Assembly: GCA_023228245.1 (NCBI GenBank)
Contig: JALOBN010000005.1
Coordinates: 1 to 64,000, forward strand
Length of the DNA stretch: 64,000 nt
Source: Candidatus Pacearchaeota archaeon
GTDB taxonomy: Archaea; Nanoarchaeota; Nanoarchaeia; Pacearchaeales; GW2011-AR1
Direction of reading: 5' to 3'
Shown: in pieces, positions 40,738-47,494 of the stretch
Numbering within the stretch: the stretch's first letter is position 1
How the letters are laid out: the number at the start of each line of letters is the position of its first letter
Made by a program: the position numbers and the translations under genes
The notes under the pieces: model-generated
Databases searched by the model: none
What the model was told of the DNA's origin: nothing
What the model saw: the letters and a program-made list of their open reading frames with translations, nothing else

Positions 40738-41346
40738 TCATTTTTCGTCTTTTTTGTCTGATTTAACTCTCACTTTCGTCTTTTTTAGCATCTTTTCTTT
40801 CATTTCTTCAGGTATAAACACCCTTTTTTTACCATTTTTCTCTATTTCTTCTTCAATTAAACCCTCACTTTTCTGTTTTATAGCATTAATTTGACCTCTA
40901 ATTGTTGACTTCTCTTTTCCAGTCATAGCGGCCACATCATCATAACTGAGTTTCATGTCGGTGTTTAACAGAATCCAAATAATTGCCCTTTCAGTTACAG
41001 AAAAACTAGATAAATTTGGTGTTTGAACACCTGTTTGAACACCTGTTTGAACAGCATAAACGGGCATCTGTTTTCCCAACGCCTGTTTGGGTGTTTTAAA
41101 CACCCTGTTTGTTTTTACTTCGTTCATAAAAGAGAGAATGTTTTTCAATCCTTCAAGGTCATTTTTTATCGACGATAAAGTTTCTTTCATATCTTCAATT
41201 TCTTTCTTTTGTAAATTTTTTTCAGAGTCGAGGTGTTTGATCCACCCACTTACAGAAGAAACATCTTGTTTAACAGATTCAAAACCTTTTTTTGTATCGT
41301 CTTTTATTTTTTCAATCTCTTTTTTTTGTCCTAAAAACCAAAACAT
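40738..41346 (-). CDS. coiled-coil plus winged-helix protein with VQTG repeats
   Basis: 202 residues. N-terminal coiled coil (about 5-75), a short linker with three 12-nt in-frame units giving VQTGVQTGVQT (residues 98-108), and a C-terminal winged helix (SVTERAIIWILLNTDM, MTGKEKSTIRGQINAIK). The tail is highly charged. Mirrors the protein at 39899, convergent with it. The 12-nt units also resemble motifs in the gene's own upstream region, suggesting self-binding. Confidence 0.7.
   Translation of the reverse strand: MFWFLGQKKEIEKIKDDTKKGFESVKQDVSSVSGWIKHLDSEKNLQKKEIEDMKETLSSIKNDLEGLKNILSFMNEVKTNRVFKTPKQALGKQMPVYAVQTGVQTGVQTPNLSSFSVTERAIIWILLNTDMKLSYDDVAAMTGKEKSTIRGQINAIKQKSEGLIEEEIEKNGKKRVFIPEEMKEKMLKKTKVRVKSDKKDEK
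41021..41053. repeat. three tandem 12-nt units in the wHTH gene
   Basis: CTGTTTGAACAC repeated about 2.7 times (encoding VQTG). The 18-mer GAACACCTGTTTGAACAC inside it recurs exactly at 41452-41469, upstream of the same gene. Confidence 0.85.
41089..41105. repeat. 17-bp palindrome GGGTGTTTTAAACACCC
   Basis: An 8-1-8 inverted repeat within the coding region, containing the AAACACC half also seen upstream of the gene. Candidate operator, or a coding coincidence of repeated Lys/Thr/Pro codons. Confidence 0.6.
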
Positions 41347-41451
41347 AGTAATTCTTAGAAAATATTCTTTAAAAAGGTTTGGTTATCCGTCGGTGTAACC
41401 GACGATAAAATTGTTAAAAAATTTACAATTTTTTTCTTAATTTTTCATAAC

Positions 41452-41500
41452 GAACACCTGTTTGAACACAAAAAAACAACCAAACACCTGTTTTAAACAG
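41452..41500. promoter_or_regulatory. candidate operator repeats upstream of wHTH gene
   Basis: GAACACCTGTTTGAACAC (41452-41469) and CAAACACCTGTTTTAAACAG (41481-41500) lie 106-155 bp before the ATG at 41346 (minus strand). Both resemble the intragenic repeats. Rest of 41347-41677: no gene seen, only A/T-rich DNA and a first ACCTTAGTGCAC motif at 41567. Confidence 0.5.
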
Positions 41501-41566
41501 CTGTAAACAACCACAAACACCTACTCTTTTCTTCATTTTCATTCTTTTCATCTATTTATTAAGATA

Positions 41567-41578
41567 ACCTTAGTGCAC
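41567..41578. repeat. 12-mer ACCTTAGTGCAC, copy 1
   Basis: First of three near-identical 12-mers; differs at one base from the others, which are 371 and 736 bp further on. Confidence 0.6.
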
Positions 41579-41677
41579 AATACTGGCAAGTTACAAAAAA
41601 TGAATGCAAAAATTAGACGATTTTTAATTGCATTTGATGATATAAATCTTTAAAAATTATTTATCTTTTTTTAAGAA

Positions 41678-41965
41678 ATGATTAAAGATTCTCGAGGTGT
41701 TGAACTTTCACAAGAAGTCATATATCAAATTGGAGAAAATAGTGCTTCATATGAATTTGAAAAATATGTGGATATTAGCAAAAGTTCCGCCCTGTTTTCG
41801 TCTAAAGAACCGCTTACAAATGGAGAACCGAATGAAATTGTTCTTTCACAGGAAGGTATAAATCTAATTGGCGTTTACTCAAAACCTATTTCAAAAGATA
41901 AAACCTCTGGTTTAGAATCCACAGTTTCACAAAGTTTACCTAAGTGCACTATTGAAAAATCTTGA
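41678..41965 (+). CDS. hypothetical protein, accessory region
   Basis: 95 residues, starting MIKDSRGVELSQEVIYQIGE. A TTAAAAATTATTTATC stretch precedes the ATG. No hydrophobic helix, no recognised domain; slightly acidic with Ser-rich parts. The 12-mer ACCTAAGTGCAC covers its 3' end (41938-41949). May be a small orphan gene; unconfirmed. Confidence 0.35.
   Translation: MIKDSRGVELSQEVIYQIGENSASYEFEKYVDISKSSALFSSKEPLTNGEPNEIVLSQEGINLIGVYSKPISKDKTSGLESTVSQSLPKCTIEKS
41938..41949. repeat. 12-mer ACCTAAGTGCAC, copy 2
   Basis: Identical to copy 3 at 42303. Spacing to copy 1 is 371 bp and to copy 3 is 365 bp. Confidence 0.6.
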
Positions 41966-42104
41966 TATGGCAAAATAAAACATCAAAAATAGAAAAACCT
42001 CGGGCAGTTTATTGACAGATATGTAACTCAAAAAATAAAGCGATAGTTTATACTTGCAGTATCTTGAAGATCAAATATATCCTCCAGAATGTTGAGACTC
42101 TAAA

Positions 42105-42289
42105 TTGATCAAAACTTTCAAAACTTCTGAAGAAGCAATTAATTATTTTTTGAATAATCAAAGATTAACAGAAAATTCTCTAAAGTTAAAATGCATAATC
42201 AACCCCTTTTCACAAATTTTCCGAAAGTTCTAAAGCAAGAATCAATTCAAAATTTTTATAATGCTTTAGTTTCTTACAAAATAAATTAA
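42105..42289 (+). pseudogene. frameshifted gene remnant
   Basis: Within a 551-bp gene-free stretch (41966-42516). From a TTG at 42105 one frame reads IKTFKTSEEAINYFLNNQ... to a stop near 42234; a second frame then continues FPKVLKQESIQNFYNALVSY to a TAA at 42287. Joining the frames gives a plausible 60-residue protein piece. No family recognised. May be chance. Confidence 0.3.
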
Positions 42290-42302
42290 GTTCATAAACC
42301 TC

Positions 42303-42314
42303 ACCTAAGTGCAC
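42303..42314. repeat. 12-mer ACCTAAGTGCAC, copy 3
   Basis: Third copy, 365 bp after copy 2. Core GTGCAC is palindromic. Confidence 0.6.
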
Positions 42315-42441
42315 ACTTCTAACATCTGAAGAGATAGAAACAGAACACAACTGAGGGTTAACTACTTCAAAGGAGAATATGATTGTTGACTAAATCTTCC
42401 CAGATAAGATTTTTCTTAAACTACCTGTTTTCCTAGATAAA

Positions 42442-42469
42442 CATTCGTACAACCTATATTGTGCGAACT
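42442..42469. other. dif-like site near xerA
   Basis: 28 bp with arms CATTCGTACAA and TTGTGCGAACT around a 6-bp spacer CCTATA (11-6-11). The inner 9 bp of each arm are inverted with one mismatch (TTCGTACAA/TTGTGCGAA). This is the layout of sites cut by Xer recombinases. xerA begins 48 bp away. Confidence 0.55.
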
Positions 42470-42485
42470 GCCCAATTACAACACC

Positions 42486-42514
42486 TTTTTATAAATAAGT
42501 TCGTACAATCTAAT
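42486..42514 (+). promoter_or_regulatory. xerA promoter with overlapping dif half-site
   Basis: TTTTTATAAATA at 42486-42497 lies 20-31 bp before the ATG at 42517, fitting a leaderless start. TTCGTACAATCTA at 42500-42512 repeats the left arm of the dif-like site over the transcript start, so XerA could bind its own promoter. Confidence 0.5.
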
Positions 42515-42516
42515 CA

Positions 42517-43347
42517 ATGCAAAAAGAGGAATTTCTTGAAAAGCTGAATGTAGAATTAACTATTTCTAAAAACTCAAAGTATACCTTAAGGAATTATATT
42601 AATGCAAATTCAGAACTTCTTGGGTTTTGTAAAAAGCTACCCTCTGATATCACAGAAGATGATGTTAAGATGTTTATGGCTAAAAAGTTGTCAGATTCTT
42701 CCTCTTCTTCAACTATTGTGTTTTTATCTGCACTAAGGTTCGCCTATTCCAATATTTTGAAAAAAGATGTGACTTTAGGAATAAAACGTCCAAAAAGAGA
42801 AAAGAGAATTCCCGCTGTTTTAACAAAAGAAGAAGTGAAACGGTTGTTTGTCAATCTCCCTAATAAGAAAAGTAAATTAATGATAAGCCTAATTTATGCC
42901 TGTGGATTTAGGGTTTCAGAACTTCTTAATCTTAAACTTAATGACTTAAACTTTGAGGAAATGATTTGTCAAGTTAGGCAAGCCAAAGGGAAAAAAGATA
43001 GGATTGTTAATATTCCTCATTTCCTGCTAAAAGATTTGAAAAAACAAACCCTTTCCCAACAAGAGAGTAAACAAGATTATTTGTTTACTGGATTAAAGGG
43101 AAGATTAACAGAGAGGAATATTCAAAAGATAGTTCATGCTACTGCAAAAAAAGCAGGAATTGACAAAGAAGTTCATCCCCACACATTAAGACACAGCTTT
43201 GCAACACATCTTCTTGAAAATGGAACAGATATTAGGAAAATCCAAGAGCTATTAGGACATGCGGATTTATCGACAACTCAAATCTATACCCACATATCAA
43301 CAGAAGAATTAAAAAAAATCCATTCCCCTTTAGATGATTTGATGTAA
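42517..43347 (+). CDS. xerA: XerA/XerC-D type tyrosine recombinase
   Basis: 276 residues. N-terminal core-binding SAM-like domain (about 1-95) and C-terminal catalytic domain. Catalytic residues are present: R132 (CGFRVSEL), K about 159 (KGKKDR), H222 and R225 (HPHTLRH), H248 (LGHADL) and Y257 (TQIYTHI). It resolves chromosome dimers at dif. It stands alone as single-gene archaeal Xer. Downstream MGMT gene begins 1 bp later. Confidence 0.92.
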   Translation: MQKEEFLEKLNVELTISKNSKYTLRNYINANSELLGFCKKLPSDITEDDVKMFMAKKLSDSSSSSTIVFLSALRFAYSNILKKDVTLGIKRPKREKRIPAVLTKEEVKRLFVNLPNKKSKLMISLIYACGFRVSELLNLKLNDLNFEEMICQVRQAKGKKDRIVNIPHFLLKDLKKQTLSQQESKQDYLFTGLKGRLTERNIQKIVHATAKKAGIDKEVHPHTLRHSFATHLLENGTDIRKIQELLGHADLSTTQIYTHISTEELKKIHSPLDDLM

Positions 43348-43348
43348 A

Positions 43349-43651
43349 ATGATGCCCGAATTTTATGAAAAATGTTACACAATTTTGAAAAAAGTTCCAA
43401 AAGGAAAAGTCACGACTTACAAAGAAATCGCTAGAGCATTAAATTCTAAAGCTTATCGTGCTGTCGGAACAGCTATGAATAAAAATCCTTATGCCCCAAT
43501 TGTTCCGTGTCATAGGGTTGTAAATTCAGACGGAAAAGTAGGGGGATTTTTTTCAGGAGAAAATGCAAAAATAAAATTATTAAAATCAGAAGGTGTTGAT
43601 GTTTTAAACGGCCGTTTAGATTTAAACAAGTATTTTTACAAACTAAAATGA
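43349..43651 (+). CDS. MGMT-like DNA alkyltransferase, C-terminal domain
   Basis: 100 residues. Single methylguanine-methyltransferase domain with the active site IVPCHRVV, Cys54 in PCHR, and the HTH part TTYKEIARALNSKAYRAVGTAM. Retaining the Cys suggests a true O6-alkylguanine repair enzyme (not ATL, which has Trp), lacking the usual N-terminal domain. Two adjacent Met codons; the second (43352) is equally possible. Its 3' end overlaps the next gene by 4 bp. Confidence 0.87.
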   Translation: MMPEFYEKCYTILKKVPKGKVTTYKEIARALNSKAYRAVGTAMNKNPYAPIVPCHRVVNSDGKVGGFFSGENAKIKLLKSEGVDVLNGRLDLNKYFYKLK

Positions 43652-44067
43652 ACGAACTTGAACAATTAAAAAAAGAGAACGAAGAATTGAAAAGAGAAAT
43701 TGAAAGATTAAAATCAGCTAAGATAAATCAGAAAAATTCTATGATAAAAAAAGCAACGCAAGGAAATATCATGTCACGTGTTCCATTCGGTTACAAAATT
43801 GAAAAAGGAAAATTAATTCCTGCAGAAAATTATAGAGAAATTGAAGAAATATTTGAAGAATTTTTGAATAATAAAATTAGCTTACATCAACTTTCAGAAA
43901 AGCATAATCTTTCAGTAAACGGATTGAAAAAAATTCTAAAAAATTTCACTTATCTTGGAAAAATAAAATTCAATAATCAAATTCATGAAGGAACTCATCA
44001 ATCAATTGTCTCCTCAACTTTATTCAATCACGTCCAAAATAAGTTAGAAAGATTGGGAATTAAATAA
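43648..44067 (+). CDS. standalone Recombinase-domain protein with N-terminal coiled coil
   Basis: 139 residues. Residues 1-30 form a leucine zipper-like coiled coil (ELEQLKKENEELKREIERLK). From about residue 40 it matches the Recombinase (PF07508) part of large serine integrases: VPFGYKIEKGKLIPAENYRE, then LHQLSEKHNLSVNGLKKIL and FTYLGKIKFNNQIHEGTHQ. The resolvase catalytic domain with the active serine is missing. It may bind DNA as a dimer. Convergent with the next gene. Confidence 0.75.
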   Translation: MNELEQLKKENEELKREIERLKSAKINQKNSMIKKATQGNIMSRVPFGYKIEKGKLIPAENYREIEEIFEEFLNNKISLHQLSEKHNLSVNGLKKILKNFTYLGKIKFNNQIHEGTHQSIVSSTLFNHVQNKLERLGIK

Positions 44068-44316
44068 TTATTTTTTTATTTTGCTGAATGGAAAAGGTCT
44101 TTCATTAGATAAGAAAGTTATGTATTTGAAGAAAATATAAATTTGATTGCTGAACATTGAAGAAATATGCGTGAATTCTCTTTCTTTTTTACTTTCAACT
44201 AAAAGCAGAACTAATTGTACAAGTGAAAATATCAAAACAAAAAATCCCCAAACATGCAAAATCATTCCTGATAAAATAAAAACAGGAATTCTCATCCAAA
44301 GTTCTCTCTTATTCAT
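44068..44316 (-). CDS. DUF4389-like membrane protein
   Basis: 82 residues, starting MNKRELWMRIPVFILSGMIL, with two hydrophobic helices (about 8-40) then a soluble C-terminus with NERPFPFSKIKK. The WMRIPVFILSGMILHVWGF and PFPFS elements match DUF4389. Function unknown. Ends 1 bp from the convergent recombinase-domain gene. Confidence 0.65.
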   Translation of the reverse strand: MNKRELWMRIPVFILSGMILHVWGFFVLIFSLVQLVLLLVESKKEREFTHISSMFSNQIYIFFKYITFLSNERPFPFSKIKK

Positions 44317-44346
44317 ATTAGAAATAATTAAATTAAATTTAATAAC

Positions 44347-44382
44347 TTATCTGTAAGATTTCTGTCTTCTTGATCTTGCTTT
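44347..44382 (-). repeat. duplicated 3' tail of rpsI
   Basis: 12 codons that read KARSRRQKSYR stop on the minus strand, the same as the C-terminus of uS9 (44411-44446) but with synonymous changes at several Arg, Gln, Lys and Tyr codons. They lie 64 bp downstream and out of frame. A leftover of a replaced gene end. Confidence 0.65.
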
Positions 44383-44410
44383 ACGCGAATGAAATGAACG
44401 TAGTGAAAGA

Positions 44411-44815
44411 TTAACGATATGACTTTTGACGTCGTGATCTTGCTTTAGAATCTCCTGGTTTGTTTGCTTCTTTTCTTCTTACATCAGCGACGATTAAACT
44501 TCTATCATACTCTAAAACAACTTTCGTTAATTCTTTTGATTTTGAAAAATCTAAAATTGATTTTGTCAACGCGATTCTTGCAGCTTCGATTTGTCCTTTT
44601 TCTCCGCCGCCTTTTACAGTAATTCTTGCATCAAAATTTAACTTTCCAAGAACGCTTTCTGCAAGTCTTAATGGTTCTTCAATTTTTAATTTATCAAAGA
44701 AACTTAAATTTTTGTAATCTTTTCCGTTTAACCAAACTCTTCCAGTTCCTTCTTCAAGGGAAGCTCTTGCAACCGCTCTTTTTCTTTTTCCTGAATTAAT
44801 TATTCTATTTACCAT
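44411..44815 (-). CDS. rpsI: ribosomal protein uS9
   Basis: 134 residues. Matches archaeal uS9 (VNRIINSGKRKRAVARASLEEGTG; TVKGGGEKGQIEAARIALTKSI; C-terminal KARSRRQKSYR). The C-terminal tail reaches the decoding site of the small subunit. Overlaps uL13 by 7 bp and is the last of the eL18-uL13-uS9 set. A second copy of its 3' end is present 64 bp beyond the stop. Confidence 0.96.
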   Translation of the reverse strand: MVNRIINSGKRKRAVARASLEEGTGRVWLNGKDYKNLSFFDKLKIEEPLRLAESVLGKLNFDARITVKGGGEKGQIEAARIALTKSILDFSKSKELTKVVLEYDRSLIVADVRRKEANKPGDSKARSRRQKSYR

Positions 44816-45201
44816 TTTGCAAACTCCTTAACAAGATGTTTCTTTCCTTTTGTTTTGCTTTCGAAAATTTCTAATTTTGTTTTTTCTAATTCTTTTGGAA
44901 GTCCTTCATAACATTTTATTCTCTTAAGCGCATCTCTTCCTCTTCCAGTTCTGTAATTAGGTAACATTCCTCTAATAGTTCTCTTAACAATTTTTTCACT
45001 TGTTCTAGAAACTTTTGGTCCTTTCTGTGTACTTCCGACGTGAGTTCTTTTTTCTTCAAGATTTGATTTAATGAATGCTTTATTTCCTGTGATGATTGCT
45101 TGTTCACAATTTACAATTACAACTTCTTCTCCCTTCAACGCTGCCTTAGCTACATAAGCTGCGAGTCTTCCTAAAATTGCGTCTTTTCCGTTGATTATCA
45201 T
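44809..45201 (-). CDS. rplM: ribosomal protein uL13
   Basis: 130 residues. Start MIINGKDAILGRLAAYVAKAALK and RTIRGMLPNYRTGRGRDALKR identify uL13 of the large subunit. Overlaps eL18 by 4 bp (ATGA) and uS9 by 7 bp, so the three are co-translated. Confidence 0.96.
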   Translation of the reverse strand: MIINGKDAILGRLAAYVAKAALKGEEVVIVNCEQAIITGNKAFIKSNLEEKRTHVGSTQKGPKVSRTSEKIVKRTIRGMLPNYRTGRGRDALKRIKCYEGLPKELEKTKLEIFESKTKGKKHLVKEFAKW

Positions 45202-45566
45202 TTTATTATTTTAACTCCTTTAGCATCAGGATTTTTTTTAATTTCATCTAATATATTTAATATTTCTCCGTGAGAGTTTAATATCTTTTCTTTTGCTTTC
45301 TCAGAAAAACTGAAAGCGACAATTTTTATTTTTTTATTTAATTCTCCTTCAGAAAGAACTTTACCTGGAACAATAATTAATTCTCCTTCTTTTGCTTCTT
45401 CATTTATTTTATTCAAGTTAACACTTATTCTTTTTACTCTCGGACTTGAAAGAATTCCCGCAATCTCCAACCAAGCTTTTTTCTTTTTCGCTGCAATTAT
45501 AGTTTGAACTAATTCTGTATTTGATTTTCTTCTTAATTGTTCTTCAATTTTTGTTTTGTGTTTCAT
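45198..45566 (-). CDS. rpl18e: ribosomal protein eL18
   Basis: 122 residues with KHKTKIEEQLRRKSNTELVQT at the start, then ELIIVPGKVLSEGEL; an archaeal/eukaryotic large subunit protein. It opens the eL18-uL13-uS9 run; a palindromic AGAGAAT/ATTCTCT sequence precedes it at about 45576-45592. A tRNA-Leu gene lies upstream on the same strand. Confidence 0.95.
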   Translation of the reverse strand: MKHKTKIEEQLRRKSNTELVQTIIAAKKKKAWLEIAGILSSPRVKRISVNLNKINEEAKEGELIIVPGKVLSEGELNKKIKIVAFSFSEKAKEKILNSHGEILNILDEIKKNPDAKGVKIIK

Positions 45567-45650
45567 TGTATAAAATAGAGAATAATATTCTCTACTGTCG
45601 CTTGCGCTCGCAGATATTTTTTTGAGATAATCTTGGTTTATAAACTTTAT

Positions 45651-45733
45651 GCGGGATAAAGGATTCGAACCTTTGCAAGCACTGAGCTACGAGAGCCTTA
45701 ATCTCGCCCGTTTGACCACTCCGGCAATCCCGC
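45651..45733 (-). tRNA. tRNA-Leu, anticodon reads AAG
   Basis: 83 nt, class II. Acceptor GCGGGAT/ATCCCGC, D stem CCG/CGG, anticodon stem CGAGA/TCTCG with loop TTAAGGC, so bases 34-36 read AAG (plus strand 45697-45699). Variable arm AGC/GCT, T arm AAAGG/CCTTT with TTCGAAT loop. No CCA encoded. A shifted register would read TAA but needs a C-U mismatch. Sits between rpo3 and eL18, a place where a tRNA-Leu also lies in some archaea. Shares its first 28 nt with the tRNA at 50672. Confidence 0.85.
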
Positions 45734-45773
45734 ATAAATAAATCATTAAATTGCAATATAAAAAGTTTTAGAA

Positions 45774-46496
45774 TTATTTAGAAATTTTTTTTGCAACTTC
45801 TTTCAAATCTTCTTTCAAAACTTCAATAGATTGTTTGAACATTTCTTCTTCATCCATTTGTCCGAAAGATTCAACTGTGATCATTAATTCACTAGTAGAG
45901 GTTAATTCAATAGAATTTTTTCCTTTCTTTTTGCAGAACTCAACACATGCTTCACATGCATCACATTTGTTTTCGTCGACGATAACTACTTTCCCATTTT
46001 CACTTTTCAAAATATTTTTTGGACAAATATTTGCTACTTCTTTCAAGCAATCTTTATCAATTTTTAATTTCATAGCATTTCTGTAAAACATTAATCCTGG
46101 AGAAAACTTTGCGTGTTTGTTTCCTTTTCCTAATCTTGCCGTTGCTAAAATTTCTAATTCCTGCCCTTTTTTCAAAAGTGTAATTGGAATCTTTCCATAA
46201 ACAGGACTAACTTTTCCTTTCAGTTCTTCAGAATAAACAAAACCTTCCTTTTTCACGACGAGAGCTAATTGTTCTTCTGCTTTTTCATTCATTCCTTTAA
46301 CCATTTTTAAAGGTACAACACCTAATCTGTGTGCAACCGTTTCATCATATAATGCAGAATCATTTTTTGAAATTTCAACTTCATCAATTGCTAAAATAGG
46401 AATCTGATCAAGGTATCTTCTAATTGCATTTGCAAGTGACTCGTCTAATTCAGCTGTGAATGTTATCTGGTTTTTTTTCTTTTCTATTAGTTTCAT
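45774..46496 (-). CDS. rpo3: RNA polymerase subunit Rpo3 (RpoD)
   Basis: 240 residues from ATG 46496; an upstream in-frame TTG at 46511 is less likely. Bacterial alpha-like subunit (SLANAIRRYLDQIPILAIDEVEI). An inserted ferredoxin-like Fe-S motif is present: CPKNILK and CDACEACVEFC with the cysteines needed for a 4Fe-4S cluster. It dimerises with Rpo11 in assembly. Lies at the end of the uS13-uS4-uS11 run. Confidence 0.95.
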   Translation of the reverse strand: MKLIEKKKNQITFTAELDESLANAIRRYLDQIPILAIDEVEISKNDSALYDETVAHRLGVVPLKMVKGMNEKAEEQLALVVKKEGFVYSEELKGKVSPVYGKIPITLLKKGQELEILATARLGKGNKHAKFSPGLMFYRNAMKLKIDKDCLKEVANICPKNILKSENGKVVIVDENKCDACEACVEFCKKKGKNSIELTSTSELMITVESFGQMDEEEMFKQSIEVLKEDLKEVAKKISK

Positions 46497-46526
46497 TTGA
46501 TTATTTTGCAATTTTAATTTTTAAAC

Positions 46527-47009
46527 TTATGGACGTCTGCCTCTTCTTCCACCTTTCTTCTTTGGTCCTCCTCTTGGAAACCTTGTTGTATCTAAAATAT
46601 TCAAAATTTTAAATCCATCTCTTGTCAAACTTTTGATTATTGCGTGAGCTCCTGGTCCGAGTGCAGGACTTCCTGTCTTTGCTCTGATTCTAACATAAAG
46701 TGCTTTGATTCCAATGTCTTTCAAAACTTCAGAAATTCTTTTTGAAATAAAAATTGCGATAGTTGGATTTGCTTTTAATCTTCCGTGTTTAGTAACCATT
46801 CCACCAGTAACTTTTGCAATTGTTCCGCCAGACATATCTGTAACGTGCGCGATTGTGTTATTGAAAGAAGTGTAAACATTCAAAATTGCTTCAACTTCTT
46901 TTCCTTTTTTTTCTGTTCTTTTTTCATCTATTTCTTTTTCCGAAGATAATTCTACTTTTTCTCCGTCATTTTCTATTTTAATTTTTTCTGTTTCTTCTAT
47001 TTTTTTCAT
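46527..47009 (-). CDS. rpsK: ribosomal protein uS11
   Basis: 160 residues, longer than the usual 130 by an acidic N-terminal extension (about 1-37). The body has NVYTSFNNTIAHVTDMSGG and the GPGAHAIIKSL and RGGPKKKGGRRGRRP ends. Part of the small subunit platform. ATGA overlap with uS4. Confidence 0.95.
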   Translation of the reverse strand: MKKIEETEKIKIENDGEKVELSSEKEIDEKRTEKKGKEVEAILNVYTSFNNTIAHVTDMSGGTIAKVTGGMVTKHGRLKANPTIAIFISKRISEVLKDIGIKALYVRIRAKTGSPALGPGAHAIIKSLTRDGFKILNILDTTRFPRGGPKKKGGRRGRRP

Positions 47010-47494
47010 TCTGCACTTTCCTCGATATTTTTCTTTTTAACTTTTACTTTTTGTTCTTTTAATGAAATCTTGCTTTCTAATTCTGTTGGAACAATATACG
47101 ACGGTGAACTAACATTTTTCTCTCCAACGAAAACTTTTTTGTGTGTAATTAATTGTCTTGCTCCTTTTGGTGTGTGCGCAAATTTTTTGTCAACTAAAAC
47201 TGTTTGAAGTCTTCTCTTCATGTAATCTCTTTTATCTAGAGAAAGTACATCACTGATTGTTGAAACTTTGAATCCAATTTTTTTTAATCTTGCGAAAAAA
47301 GCATTTTTATCTTCTTCACTTGCAGAAATTAATTTCTTTGCTTTTTCTCTAATTAATTTTATTTTAGCTTCTGCTTTCCAAATTTCTCTTTTATTTTTCA
47401 AACCAAATTCTTCTTTTATTTTAGCTTCCTCGTCGATTCTTGGTTTATCAAAGGGTCTCTTCGGCCTTGAATATGATTTGTGTTTTCGCATCAT
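47006..47494 (-). CDS. rpsD: ribosomal protein uS4
   Basis: 162 residues, shorter than bacterial uS4 (about 205). Core RNA-binding S4 domain: RRLQTVLVDKKFAHTPKGAR, QLITHKKVFVGEKNV. Assembly protein of the small subunit. Overlaps both neighbours by 4 bp. A second Met codon at 47491 coincides with the stop of uS13. Confidence 0.95.
   Translation of the reverse strand: MMRKHKSYSRPKRPFDKPRIDEEAKIKEEFGLKNKREIWKAEAKIKLIREKAKKLISASEEDKNAFFARLKKIGFKVSTISDVLSLDKRDYMKRRLQTVLVDKKFAHTPKGARQLITHKKVFVGEKNVSSPSYIVPTELESKISLKEQKVKVKKKNIEESAE

Noticed and set aside
42500..42535. Second full dif site over the xerA start
   Set aside because: Only the left arm TTCGTACAA is kept; the right arm matches poorly, so it is listed as a half-site.
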